Positions 1 through 12,604 of a stretch of DNA of 50,707 nt are shown here, piece by piece (position 1 is the first letter of the stretch; each line of letters starts with the position of its first letter). The DNA comes from Pseudomonadota bacterium (GTDB taxonomy: Bacteria; Desulfobacterota; Desulfovibrionia; Desulfovibrionales; Desulfovibrionaceae). Below the pieces are notes generated by a model, which saw only the letters and a list, made by a program, of their open reading frames with translations, searched no databases and had not been told where the DNA came from. The stretch lies in contig JAHIUW010000010.1 of assembly GCA_018816865.1 (NCBI GenBank), positions 1 through 50,707 on the forward strand, written 5' to 3'. The position numbers and the translations under genes are program-made.

Positions 1-18
1 CTTCTTCCTCGTGGTCAT
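1..18 (-). CDS. 5' end of a gene cut by the window edge
   Basis: An ATG on the minus strand at 18-16 opens a frame (MTTRKK) that runs off the left edge. It follows an AGGAG about seven bases upstream, which is better than chance for this position. Only six codons are visible, so no product can be named. It lies downstream of the TPR lipoprotein in the same direction and could belong to the same transcript. Confidence 0.35.
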
Positions 19-133
19 GACGTTCTCCTGGCTTGAGGTTTCGGTGAAGTTTCGCAACTCCAGCCGTACCCCAACCAAGGGCGGCATGACCACGTTCACT
101 TTTGTGGCCAACTGTCAGGTGATAACCATCTCA

Positions 134-890
134 CTACAGTAAATGCTTGAGACGCGCCTCAATAACCTTGGGATTCGGATAGCTATCGCGGATCGATTCC
201 AGCAATTCCCGAGCGCGGGGAATATCGCCATCGGCCTCGGCCAATTCGGCCAGCAGATAGGCCCCAAGGGCCCTGAGTTCGGGTTCCGCATCCTCCAGGG
301 CCAGCAGCTTTTCCAACCAACTCGTGGCCTGCTCCCTGTTCTTCAGGAAACTGAAGGCCTGGGCCAGTTCATACATGCAACGGCTGCGCGAAGCGTCATC
401 GGGAGCAAGCTCCATGCAGGACAGCATGGAATCCTTGGCCATGGCGTACTGCCCCTGGAACTGGTAAATCTTGCCCAGGTTCCAATGCGCTTCCCAGACC
501 CTGTCCGCAGGGCCGCCCCGCAGATCGATCAGCTTGAGCCAGGTCTCGGTGGCCTGATCCCAACTACGCAGGTCCGTGTACACCTGAGCGAGCCGCCAGA
601 GGATTCCGGCGGCTCGTTCGGTGTTGTCTGCATATTCCAGATACGCGGATTCCAGTAGGGCCGAAGCCTTGCGCTGATCACCCACGACGTTCATGGCGAT
701 ATTCGTCAGCCGTTGCCAGGCGCCCCAACGCTCCTCACCCTGAGGATTGGCCTCGAGATATCTCTCATACAGGCTTTCGGCCCGCAGATAGTTTCCCGCG
801 GCGTATTCCTCTTCGGCCTGCCCCAGCATGACGTCCTGGGACGTCGGCGAGCAGGACCACAGGGTCAGGGCCAGGAGCACACAAGCGATT

Positions 891-898
<8 letters not shown>
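134..898 (-). CDS. TPR-repeat outer-membrane lipoprotein
   Basis: A 254-residue protein starting MTRIACVLL, with a short hydrophobic signal and an LWSC lipobox, so Cys16 is the likely lipidated residue. The mature part is made of helical tetratricopeptide-type pairs from about residue 25 to the end (for example [18 protein letters not shown] and [16 protein letters not shown]). It probably works as a periplasm-facing protein-interaction scaffold; the partner is unknown. The start at 898 is chosen because it puts the signal peptide at the N-terminus and overlaps the gyrA stop by 8 nt (ATGACTAG), which implies translational coupling. A frame-compatible upstream start would add 25 non-signal residues inside gyrA and is unlikely. 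The repeats suggest a BamD/YfgC-like architecture, but no closer assignment is justified. Confidence 0.85.
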
Positions 899-3341
<2,443 letters not shown>

Positions 3342-3447
3342 TCTCTAACCTCGTTTTTTTGAGGAAATCATTTCAGATTTCCGCACTGTGAGAGGAACTG
3401 CCAAGGGGGGTGTCCCCCACGGCCCGCCGCAGGCGTTGGGGTCCACT

Positions 3448-5856
<2,409 letters not shown>

Positions 5857-7017
5857 TTACTGGGTGTTTTCCTCGCTATAGTACGTCTCTTCCACGATCT
5901 TCATGGGCATGATGATCACCTGATAGTCGGCGTCATCGGCACCCACGATACCGCAGGGTCCTTCGGCTCCGGTGAGCTTGAAGGTTACCTTCTCCGATTG
6001 GAAATGGTTCAGGATTTCGATGAGATTGCGCGTGGGGAAGGCGATCCTTTCCAGGCCTCCGGAGAATGCCACTTCCAGGGCCTCCGAAGCCGTGCCCACA
6101 TCCTGGCCCTGGCTGTGCAGGGTCAATTCCTCGCCCACAAATCGAAAGTAGGTGCAGCGATTATTGTCGGTATTGAAGATGATGATGCGTTCCAGGGCAT
6201 CGATCAATTCCAGACGGTCGGCCAGCAACTCCGAGATCCCGTCCTCGTTGATCTTGGCCAGGAAAGTGTTGTAGTCCGGATACTGATAGAAGGACAGCGG
6301 CAAGCTGAACAGCTCCTTCTTATCCGCGGTGCGCAAAAACATCCGCTTCTCATCGATATTCAGTTCGATCTCATCGGCGGTCAGCCATTTCTTGAGTTCG
6401 GCGATGTATTTTTTCTGAACCAGCACTCCACCCTCGGGCAAGAGGCCCTTCAGGTCGTCGTGCAGAAAACGAGACATGGCGAACTGATGGCCGTTCAGGC
6501 CGCAGGTCTCGATATGCTCAGTGCTCTTGGAGGGTGTCAGATTCATGCAGGCGATGGCCTCCATGGTGTCCTCGTCGCTGATGCAATAGGCTGTGCGGTC
6601 GATGAGCTCCTGGAGCAGATCCCCTGACCAGAACACGGAATTTTCTTCGGGAAACTCGGAAAAAGCCTGAAACCAGCTGGTCTCGTTGGTGGGCAGGCGA
6701 TACTTGCGATTGCCCTGCTGGATGGCCAAGAACTGCCCATCCTCGTCCGCCTTGAGCGTGATCTGCCCGGGGGGCAGTTTGCGGATCAGGTCATAGAAGG
6801 AACGGCCCTGCACACCTACCAGACCCTCTTCAATGATCTCCGCATTGTATTGACCGCAAAACTCGAGGTTCGAGTCCGTGGACATGATCTTCAGGACTCC
6901 GTCTTCGACCTTCAGCCAGATGGTCCTCAGGAACGCCGCCCCGGTCTTTGCCGGGATAATGCTCGCTGATTTGGAGAGCCCTTCAATGATGTCATCTCGG
7001 AAGACTTTCAGGAACAT
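5857..7017 (-). CDS. dnaN: DNA polymerase III beta subunit (sliding clamp)
   Basis: The 386-residue beta clamp, which encircles DNA and tethers Pol III. The start MFLKVFRDDIIEGL is chosen because AAGGAG sits about seven bases upstream and the length matches the family; the frame stays open 39 codons further upstream, but that extension has no clamp homology. The three-fold clamp repeat is visible by its spacing, for example the AFLRTIWLKV strand pattern near the N-terminus. The C-terminus VIIMPMKI is the usual clamp ending, followed by an extra tail EETYYSEENTQ. It sits between dnaA (170 nt upstream) and gyrB (15 nt downstream). The sequence is fairly divergent, as is common for Desulfovibrio clamps, but the context removes doubt. 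Confidence 0.96.
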   Translation of the reverse strand: MFLKVFRDDIIEGLSKSASIIPAKTGAAFLRTIWLKVEDGVLKIMSTDSNLEFCGQYNAEIIEEGLVGVQGRSFYDLIRKLPPGQITLKADEDGQFLAIQQGNRKYRLPTNETSWFQAFSEFPEENSVFWSGDLLQELIDRTAYCISDEDTMEAIACMNLTPSKSTEHIETCGLNGHQFAMSRFLHDDLKGLLPEGGVLVQKKYIAELKKWLTADEIELNIDEKRMFLRTADKKELFSLPLSFYQYPDYNTFLAKINEDGISELLADRLELIDALERIIIFNTDNNRCTYFRFVGEELTLHSQGQDVGTASEALEVAFSGGLERIAFPTRNLIEILNHFQSEKVTFKLTGAEGPCGIVGADDADYQVIIMPMKIVEETYYSEENTQ

Positions 7018-7186
7018 CGTCAACTCCTTCTGCTTTCTAAGAAAGATATAAAGACTTTGTAGTCGTAATAAGCCTGTTACTTCTGTGTGTAATGACTTCA
7101 ACCGTCTAAAATTATTAATAAACTTTTGATCCAAGCTGTTTGCTCGCTGTTCCCGAAACAGGGGCTTGCGAACACTCGGTTTTTGC
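7018..7186. other. AT-rich dnaA-dnaN intergenic region
   Basis: A 169-nt spacer that is clearly more AT-rich than its surroundings (attattaataaac near 7110). Such spacers often belong to the replication origin. I looked for TTATNCACA DnaA boxes on both strands and saw no clean match; the nearest is a one-mismatch tgtgtgtaa near 7085. It also holds the dnaN ribosome-binding site. Calling it oriC is not supported. Confidence 0.3.
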
Positions 7187-8497
7187 CTAGGCCTTGGAGA
7201 GGCACTTCTTTTTCAAAACCGAGAGCAAATTTTTCATTTCAGAGTTAGTACTTTGTAATTTATTGATTTTTTTAACTGCATACAGGGCCGTGGAGTGGTC
7301 ACGGTTGCCGAACATGCGGCCCAGGGCCGGGTAGGAGCTGCCGATCAATTCGCGGCAGAGATACATGGCCACCTGGCGGGCCTGGACCACCTGATGATGA
7401 CGCCGACTGCCAACCAGGTCCTTGCGCTCGACTTCGAAATGCTCGCAGATGGTGTCCATGATCACGTCCGGGCGGATGTGTTTCTTGGCGGTTCCAGCGG
7501 TCTGGGACAGGATCTGCTCGAAGTCATTGTCCGTGAACGCTTTGTTCACAAACTCTTTATATGCGTAAAATTTAAGAAGAATTCCTTGTAGGAAACGCAG
7601 ATCAGTAAAGCGTTGGGCCAGGGTCAGCACCTGCTCGCGGGTCAGGGAAATGGTCTTGACCCGGCAGTACTGTTCGATGGTCCGCACTCTGATATCCAGG
7701 TCCGGACGCTTCAGGTTGACGATCAGACCCCACTCCAGGCGGGATTTCAGTTTTGGATCCAGAAATTCGTAAGACGGCAATTTGTCCGAGCAGCAGAAGA
7801 CCATTTGTTGTTTGTGGTCGTAAAAATGGTTGAACAGGGTGATCAGCTCGGACTGGAAGTTGTTGTATTTGCGGATCTGTTGGAACTCGTCCACGAATAG
7901 AAAACGGAATTTGCAGATGTGCTTGCGGGCGGCAAAGGCGTCTCCGCCGAAATGGCCGTGATAGAGGTTATAGAGATCCTCCATGTTGCCGAAAAAGACC
8001 CTCTCGGGGTTGAATTTCTTGCAGACCTCGTTGGCCACGGCTTTGAGCAGGTGCGTCTTGCCCGAACCCGCTTCGCCGCTGACGATAAATGGGTTGAAGA
8101 TGATGTCTTTCTGCTTGGCCACTTCCCTGGCCGTGGTCAGCGGGAAGAAATTCTTCTTGTTGGTCAGGAAGGACTCGAAGGTGAACTGATGGCCAAAGGG
8201 GAAGTCGATGGACTTGCCGTCGTTGTCCTGGGCATGGGCCTCGGCCTGGGTGTTGCTGGAGTGTCCGTAATGAAGCACATAGCCCGTTCCGAGGAACTGG
8301 TGCAACTCCTGCTCGAAGCGATCCTGGATGGAATCCGAAAACCATTTGGCAAAAAAGGAGTGCGGGAAGCCGACACTCAGGCGCTTCTCCTCCTCACTGA
8401 GTTCAAGGCGAAGCGGATCGAACCACTGCTTCAAATCTTGAGCGGAGTAGGATTTTTGCAGGTGCAGTCTGAGAGTTTCCTTCAAGGTCTGGCTCAT
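7187..8497 (-). CDS. dnaA: Chromosomal replication initiator DnaA (divergent)
   Basis: A 436-residue DnaA. Domain I (1-75) and a short linker precede the AAA+ core: Walker A GEAGSGKT at 141-148, Walker B FLFVDEFQ at 199-206, and LKSRLEWGL around 250-258, matching the conserved basic segment of domain III. Domain IV carries the DNA-binding signature FGNRDHST at 396-403, preceded by VVQARQVAMYL. Odd points are DEF in place of the usual DDI in Walker B, GSGKT in place of GLGKT, and NRDHST in place of GRDHST. The ATG at 8497 is preferred although its ribosome-binding site is weak; a longer frame would need a TTG start. Position next to dnaN, gyrB and gyrA supports the main initiator role. Confidence 0.93.
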   Translation of the reverse strand: MSQTLKETLRLHLQKSYSAQDLKQWFDPLRLELSEEEKRLSVGFPHSFFAKWFSDSIQDRFEQELHQFLGTGYVLHYGHSSNTQAEAHAQDNDGKSIDFPFGHQFTFESFLTNKKNFFPLTTAREVAKQKDIIFNPFIVSGEAGSGKTHLLKAVANEVCKKFNPERVFFGNMEDLYNLYHGHFGGDAFAARKHICKFRFLFVDEFQQIRKYNNFQSELITLFNHFYDHKQQMVFCCSDKLPSYEFLDPKLKSRLEWGLIVNLKRPDLDIRVRTIEQYCRVKTISLTREQVLTLAQRFTDLRFLQGILLKFYAYKEFVNKAFTDNDFEQILSQTAGTAKKHIRPDVIMDTICEHFEVERKDLVGSRRHHQVVQARQVAMYLCRELIGSSYPALGRMFGNRDHSTALYAVKKINKLQSTNSEMKNLLSVLKKKCLSKA

Positions 8498-8772
8498 GAT
8501 TTTTCGGGACAACGGAAGGGTCCGGGTACCGCAGTTGAAAACCAATCTAAAAAACTAATGAAATCAGGCGAATACATCACAGAAAATCCATACCCAAATT
8601 ACTTGCTGTATATACCTTACAATAGGGCCAAAGCCAAGCGAAAAGCGGCCAGAAAGCGGCGTTGAAACCTAGTGCTGCGCGGGGTGCCAAAAAAAAGCGA
8701 TTGCCATTGGATGGGATTTTATTCACCATGATCGGTCCGGACTGAGCCGGCAACCCGACAGAGGAGAAAACC
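8498..8772. other. Divergent promoter region dnaA / DUF39
   Basis: A 275-nt region between the divergent dnaA and DUF39 genes, moderately AT-rich at 8545-8630. It must hold both promoters, but I could not pick convincing -35/-10 pairs. No consensus DnaA boxes were found. A GGTGCCA...CCGGCAACCC pair near 8680-8755 recalls S-adenosylmethionine aptamer cores, but the order and spacing do not fit. Confidence 0.4.
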
Positions 8773-9948
8773 ATGGGTAAATCATACGCAGTCACCAAGA
8801 CCATCCAGGAAATCAACGAGAAGATCAAACGCGGCAAGGCCGTGGTTCTCAATGCCGAAGAGATGATTGAGATGGTGCGCAAGAGCGGTAAGGAAAAGGC
8901 AGCTCAGGAAGTGGACGTCGTCACCACGGGGACCTTTTCTCCCATGTGCTCCAGCGGGATGCTGTTCAATATCGGGCAGAAGAATCCACCGGTGATCAAG
9001 TGTTCCAACGTCTGGTTGAACGGCGTGCCCTGCTATGGCGGCCTGGCCGCGGTGGACGGTTATTGTGGCGCTACGGAATCCACCGAGGACGATCCCCTGA
9101 ACAAGGTCTATCCAGGGCAATTCAAGTACGGTGGCGGCCACGTCATCGAGGATCTGATCCGCGGCAAGGCCGTGCACCTGAAGGCCAACGGCTATGGCAC
9201 GGATTGCTACCCCCGCAAGGAACTGGACAAGGACATCACCCTGGCCGACCTGCCCCACGCCTCGCTGCTCAACCCGCGCAACTGCTATCAGAATTACAAT
9301 GCGGCCGTGAACCTCACCAGTCGCATCATCTATACCTACATGGGCCCCTTGAAGCCCAATGCAAGCAACTGCAACTATGCCACGGCAGGGCAGATTTCGC
9401 CCTTGTTCAACGATCCTTACCTGTCCACCATCGGCCTGGGCACGCGCATCTTCCTGGGCGGGGCCATCGGCTATGTCCTGGGCGAGGGCACCCAGCACAA
9501 TCCCAAGCCCAAGCGCAACGAGCGCGGCATCCCGCTGTCCCCGTCGGGCACGCTGATGCTCAAGGGCGACATGAAGAAGATGGACGCGCGCTATGTGCGC
9601 GGCGTGTCCATCGTGGGCTACGGCTGCTCCCTGGCCCTGGGCGTGGGCATCCCCATCCCGATCCTCAACGAGGAACTGGCCTGGTTCACGGGGGTCTCCG
9701 ACGCCGATATCCAGATGCCGGTCAAGGACTACGGCTACGACTACCCCAACGGCCTGCCCCGGACCCTGAAGCACGTGACTTTTGAGGAACTGAAGTCCGG
9801 CGAATTCGAGCTGAACGGCAAGCAGGTCCAGGCCGTGCCCGTGACCAGCTATTCGCGTTCTCTGGAGATCGCCAACGAGTTGAAATCCTGGATCGAGCAG
9901 GGCAAGTTCCTGCTCAGCGAGGCCCAGGAGCCCATCCCGTCCGAGTAG
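8773..9948 (+). CDS. Homocysteine biosynthesis protein (DUF39; aspartate-semialdehyde sulfurtransferase)
   Basis: A 391-residue member of the HcyBio/DUF39 family. Characterised relatives in methanogens and sulfate reducers make homocysteine from aspartate semialdehyde and sulfide-derived sulfur, bypassing O-acylhomoserine. Conserved cysteines are visible at 59 (SPMCSSG), 77, 87, 98 (GYCGATES) and 145 (GTDCYPR); the last lies in the motif expected to carry the persulfide. The body is GC-rich with many Gly/Pro turns (GLGTRIFLGGAIGYVLGEGTQ). GGAG seven bases upstream fixes the start. A strong terminator follows, so it is probably monocistronic. The ferredoxin-like partner often encoded beside such genes is not in this window; the next gene is a different sulfur-transfer enzyme. 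Confidence 0.9.
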   Translation: MGKSYAVTKTIQEINEKIKRGKAVVLNAEEMIEMVRKSGKEKAAQEVDVVTTGTFSPMCSSGMLFNIGQKNPPVIKCSNVWLNGVPCYGGLAAVDGYCGATESTEDDPLNKVYPGQFKYGGGHVIEDLIRGKAVHLKANGYGTDCYPRKELDKDITLADLPHASLLNPRNCYQNYNAAVNLTSRIIYTYMGPLKPNASNCNYATAGQISPLFNDPYLSTIGLGTRIFLGGAIGYVLGEGTQHNPKPKRNERGIPLSPSGTLMLKGDMKKMDARYVRGVSIVGYGCSLALGVGIPIPILNEELAWFTGVSDADIQMPVKDYGYDYPNGLPRTLKHVTFEELKSGEFELNGKQVQAVPVTSYSRSLEIANELKSWIEQGKFLLSEAQEPIPSE

Positions 9949-9970
9949 CGCGCACAATCAGCCTTTTCGA

Positions 9971-10000
9971 GGGGAACTCCTGGCAGGGGTTCCCCTTTTT
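9971..10000 (+). terminator. Rho-independent terminator after the DUF39 gene
   Basis: GGGGAACTCC pairs with GGGGTTCCCC across a short loop and is followed by TTTTT at 9996-10000. It starts 22 nt after the stop codon and separates this gene from the downstream larE-like gene. Confidence 0.85.
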
Positions 10001-10085
10001 GTTTTCAGGGTCCCAGAGTCCGGAGCGGACCATAAGGCTTGTGTCGATGTTGGCAAAAACGGGTGAAACAGGGCAGGATGCAGCC

Positions 10086-10838
10086 ATGCTCACTTCCCAG
10101 CAGCGCAACAAACTCCATCGTCTGGAATACACCCTGGCGGACATCGAGCAGGGCCTGATCGCCGTGTCCGGTGGTCTGGACAGTCGCTTGCTGGCCCTTG
10201 TGGCCAGGCGCATGGAGCTCACGGTGCAGTGCGTGCATCTGGCCGGGCCGCACATGCCCCGGGTCGAGACGCGCCAGGCGCTGGCCTGGCTCGGGAACCT
10301 TGGTTTGCCCTTCAGCGTGCTGGAGGTCGACCCCTTGGTCCATCCTTCCGTGGCCGAAAATGCCCGCGACCGTTGCTACTACTGCAAGAGGCTTCTGTTT
10401 TCCGCCCTGCGCGAAACCTTCGCCCTGGCCACGCTCATGGACGGCAGCAACGCCACGGACCAGGGCGGTTATCGGCCCGGTCTGCGCGCCCTGGCCGAGT
10501 TGGGGGTCTTGAGCCCCTATATCCAATGCGGGATCAGCAAAGAGGATATAAGGGCCATGGCGTTGTTCATGGGCCTGGACAACCCCGCTCAACCCTCCAG
10601 ACCTTGCCTGCTGACGCGCCTGCCCTACTTCAGCCCCCTGCGGGCCGAGGACCTGGCGTTCATCGATGGTCAGGAGGATCGCTGCCGGGAGGCGGGGTTT
10701 GAGGACTTCAGAGTGCGCCTGCTGGACGGTGAACCGGTGTTGTTTGCGCATGAGCAGCATCGGGGCCTGGCGGTGCCGCTGGGATTGATGGTCTTCTTCA
10801 CGAAGAATCTGTCGGGGTATTGGGATCGGCAGGACTAG
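10086..10838 (+). CDS. larE: LarE-type ATP-dependent sulfur transferase (PP-loop)
   Basis: A 250-residue PP-loop protein. AVSGGLDS at 26-33 is the pyrophosphatase loop that adenylates the substrate. Cys97 and Cys100 (CYYC) and Cys174 (SRPCLLTRLPY) match the three-cysteine class of LarE, in which the cysteines hold a 4Fe-4S cluster that passes sulfur to the nickel-pincer precursor; one-cysteine LarE instead sacrifices its own sulfur. The start at 10086 has an AGGA about nine bases upstream; an in-frame ATG at 10047 has no good ribosome-binding site. No larA, larB or larC is present here, so the acceptor may be something else. The neighbour is another sulfur-handling enzyme, but a terminator separates them. 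Confidence 0.82.
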   Translation: MLTSQQRNKLHRLEYTLADIEQGLIAVSGGLDSRLLALVARRMELTVQCVHLAGPHMPRVETRQALAWLGNLGLPFSVLEVDPLVHPSVAENARDRCYYCKRLLFSALRETFALATLMDGSNATDQGGYRPGLRALAELGVLSPYIQCGISKEDIRAMALFMGLDNPAQPSRPCLLTRLPYFSPLRAEDLAFIDGQEDRCREAGFEDFRVRLLDGEPVLFAHEQHRGLAVPLGLMVFFTKNLSGYWDRQD

Positions 10839-10902
10839 ATTTACCATGAGCGGGGGCAGCCTTTGCGGTTAGGCCTTTTTCAAGAGTTCCTCGGGCCTGT
10901 GG

Positions 10903-11026
10903 CAAAGCGTTCAAAATTGCTGCTGGCCAGGCGCGAGGCGGCAACAAGGGCGATGCCTATTTTGTCATAGGTGAGGATTTGCTGGCGTTGAAGCAACCCC
11001 GCCAGCAGAGGATTTTCAACGCTTTG
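10903..11026. repeat. Long inverted repeat (gene-end family)
   Basis: The outer arms CAAAGCGTT..AAAATTGCTGCTGGC and GCCAGCAGAGGATTTTCAACGCTTTG pair over about 24 positions. The middle carries a GGCGCGAGGCGGC / GCTGGCGTTGAAGC pair and a small TGCCTAT..ATAGGTGA stem. It lies 64 nt after the larE-like stop. The same outer arms recur at 40498-40620. It abuts composite repeat copy 1. Confidence 0.8.
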
Positions 11027-11300
11027 TTCGCCTGCGCGGATGAGCGATGGTGGTATTGATTCCAGGCGTCCGCCTTCGGCGGGACCAGAGGAGGTGTGGG
11101 GGGTCGGTCACTGCGCTCCCTCTCCCCCCGGGACCTCCTCTGGACTCCTCCCTCCCCCCTTTTTGAACTGCGAAATGCCTATCAGACCATAGAGGCCGTA
11201 TTTCTGTTTTTTTCATTTATCCCCATATTTTGTCCTTATCGCCGGTCCCCGTCACATGCTTTGGGCGGCCTTGGTCCGCCCTCGCTGTGACTTATGGGCC
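11021..11300 (+). repeat. Composite structured repeat, copy 1
   Basis: Module A: a GC-rich hairpin CCGCCTTCGGCGG, then CCAGAGGAGGT (11085-11095) pairing with ACCTCCTCTGG (11133-11143), with inner G and C tracts. A CCTCCCCCCT tail and an ATCAGACC box follow. Module B (about 11238-11300) is degenerate here but keeps GGGCGGCCTTGGTCCGCCC. It sits between the convergent larE-like and pseudouridine synthase genes. No protein is likely despite open frames. Confidence 0.85.
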
Positions 11301-11471
11301 GACATCATAGGGCAAGAATGAGCCCGCTAATGATCCTGGAATAATCACAAGGCCTGATGCCCCGAGAAGAGGGGCTATGGTGAGTACGACGTAGGACCAT
11401 CCAGTGACGTGGGGAGATGTGGGTCCGTGTGGTCTTGCAAGCCCGGACCGGAGGCGGAACATGAGGATTGC

Positions 11472-11507
11472 AAAGGGAATCATTCCCTTTGCTGGGGGCG
11501 GAGCCCC
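11472..11507 (-). terminator. Double hairpin at the end of the pseudouridine synthase gene
   Basis: Two tandem stems, AAAGGGAAT/ATTCCCTTT at 11472-11490 and GGGGC/GCCCC at 11495-11507, begin directly after the stop codon at 11509. There is no long T-run, so it may be a 3'-end stabiliser rather than a classical terminator. Confidence 0.45.
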
Positions 11508-11508
11508 G

Positions 11509-12396
11509 CTAGAGCAGGTCCTCGGTTACGGCGAAGGGGGCGGGCCAGTCGGGCAGCAGGGTCAGGGTCTGGCCCGTAGGCAGGATCGTCTTCCAGGCGT
11601 GGAGGACCATGCGTGGGGCGCGGTCCCTGGGGCCGTATTTGTGGTCGCCAACAATGGGCAGCCCGCGCGAGGCCAGCTGCACGCGGATCTGGTGGGTTCT
11701 GCCCGTGCGCAGGTCGATCTCCAACAGCGAGCGCCCTTCTTTGCTCGCCAGGCAGCGGGCCAGGGCCAAAGCCGCCTTGCCCGCGCCCACAACCATGCGC
11801 TGGGCACCGGGGTCGCCAACCTTGTCCAGGGCATCTTCCATGATAAGCTCCGTGCCAGGGGCCAACTCTCCCCGTACCCAGGTCAGATAGAATTTGCCGA
11901 TGCCGTGCCCGGCAAAGCCCTGCTGCAATGTGCGCAGGGCCTCATAGCTGGTGGCGCAGAGCAGGATGCCCGAGGTGTCCCGATCCAGGCGGTGGGCCGG
12001 GGTGGGGGTGAAGGCGGCGTCCGGGAACTGGGCGCGCAGGCGTTCGGACAGGGCGTCGACGTGGCCGCTGCCGGGCTGCACGGGCAGGCCCGCGGGCTTG
12101 GCCACGGCCAGGATACCCTGTTCGTGGTAGAGCAGGGTCAGGGGCTCGAGCAGGGGACTGTTCGCAGGGGTCTCACCGCGTTCCTGGGCGCGGATCGGCG
12201 GGATGCGCACATCCGCGCCTGCGCAGAGGCGATCGAAGGGCTTGGCGCGCTTCTTGTCCACGCGGACTTGACCCTTGCGGATGACGCGCATCAAGAGCGA
12301 TTGCGGAACGTCCGGACCCAGCCTGCGTTGCAGGAAGTTCAGCAGCTTCTGGCCGGCTTCGTCGGCGCTGACAAGGATGTGTTTGACCTCGGGCAT
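11509..12396 (-). CDS. RluC/RluD-family pseudouridine synthase
   Basis: A 295-residue rRNA/tRNA pseudouridine synthase. An N-terminal S4-like RNA-binding domain (about 15-70, KLLNFLQRRLG and RVIRKGQVRVD) is followed by the catalytic domain. The active-site aspartate is Asp138 in HRLDRDTSG. The downstream conserved blocks IDLRTGRTHQIRVQLA and IVGDHKYG are also present. It should isomerise specific uridines, probably in 23S rRNA; the exact site cannot be told from sequence. It reads away from the TRAP operon, 208 nt from the dctM stop in the same direction, so read-through is possible. The ribosome-binding site is weak. Length is slightly shorter than RluD. Confidence 0.92.
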   Translation of the reverse strand: MPEVKHILVSADEAGQKLLNFLQRRLGPDVPQSLLMRVIRKGQVRVDKKRAKPFDRLCAGADVRIPPIRAQERGETPANSPLLEPLTLLYHEQGILAVAKPAGLPVQPGSGHVDALSERLRAQFPDAAFTPTPAHRLDRDTSGILLCATSYEALRTLQQGFAGHGIGKFYLTWVRGELAPGTELIMEDALDKVGDPGAQRMVVGAGKAALALARCLASKEGRSLLEIDLRTGRTHQIRVQLASRGLPIVGDHKYGPRDRAPRMVLHAWKTILPTGQTLTLLPDWPAPFAVTEDLL

Positions 12397-12604
12397 GGAC
12401 TGTTTCTACAGCACCGCGACCGGGGCGTCGAGCCACACCCGCCGCCTGAGGCTGGCGGAGGGTTGTTTGCATTTGAGGCTGGGCCAGTGTCTGTCTTGCA
12501 CTCGTTGGAATCAGAACACCAAGCCAGGCCTTGCACCTTGTGGCGGGTCCGCAATGGGTTCTCCCGTCGGGCTGCCTTGGGCCCGCAGGAATCCTTGGAC
12601 AGGG

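Noticed and set aside
8680-8772. SAM-riboswitch-like GGTGCCA and CCGGCAACCC before the DUF39 gene
   Set aside because: Order of the conserved cores is reversed relative to SAM-I, spacing does not fit SAM-IV, and the start codon follows too soon for a complete aptamer.
7018-8772. oriC with DnaA boxes
   Set aside because: No TTATNCACA matches of adequate quality in either spacer; the origin is likely near but not shown.
9999-10085. Longer N-terminus for the LarE-like protein
   Set aside because: The upstream TTG lies in the terminator; the ATG at 10047 lacks a ribosome-binding site and family similarity begins later.
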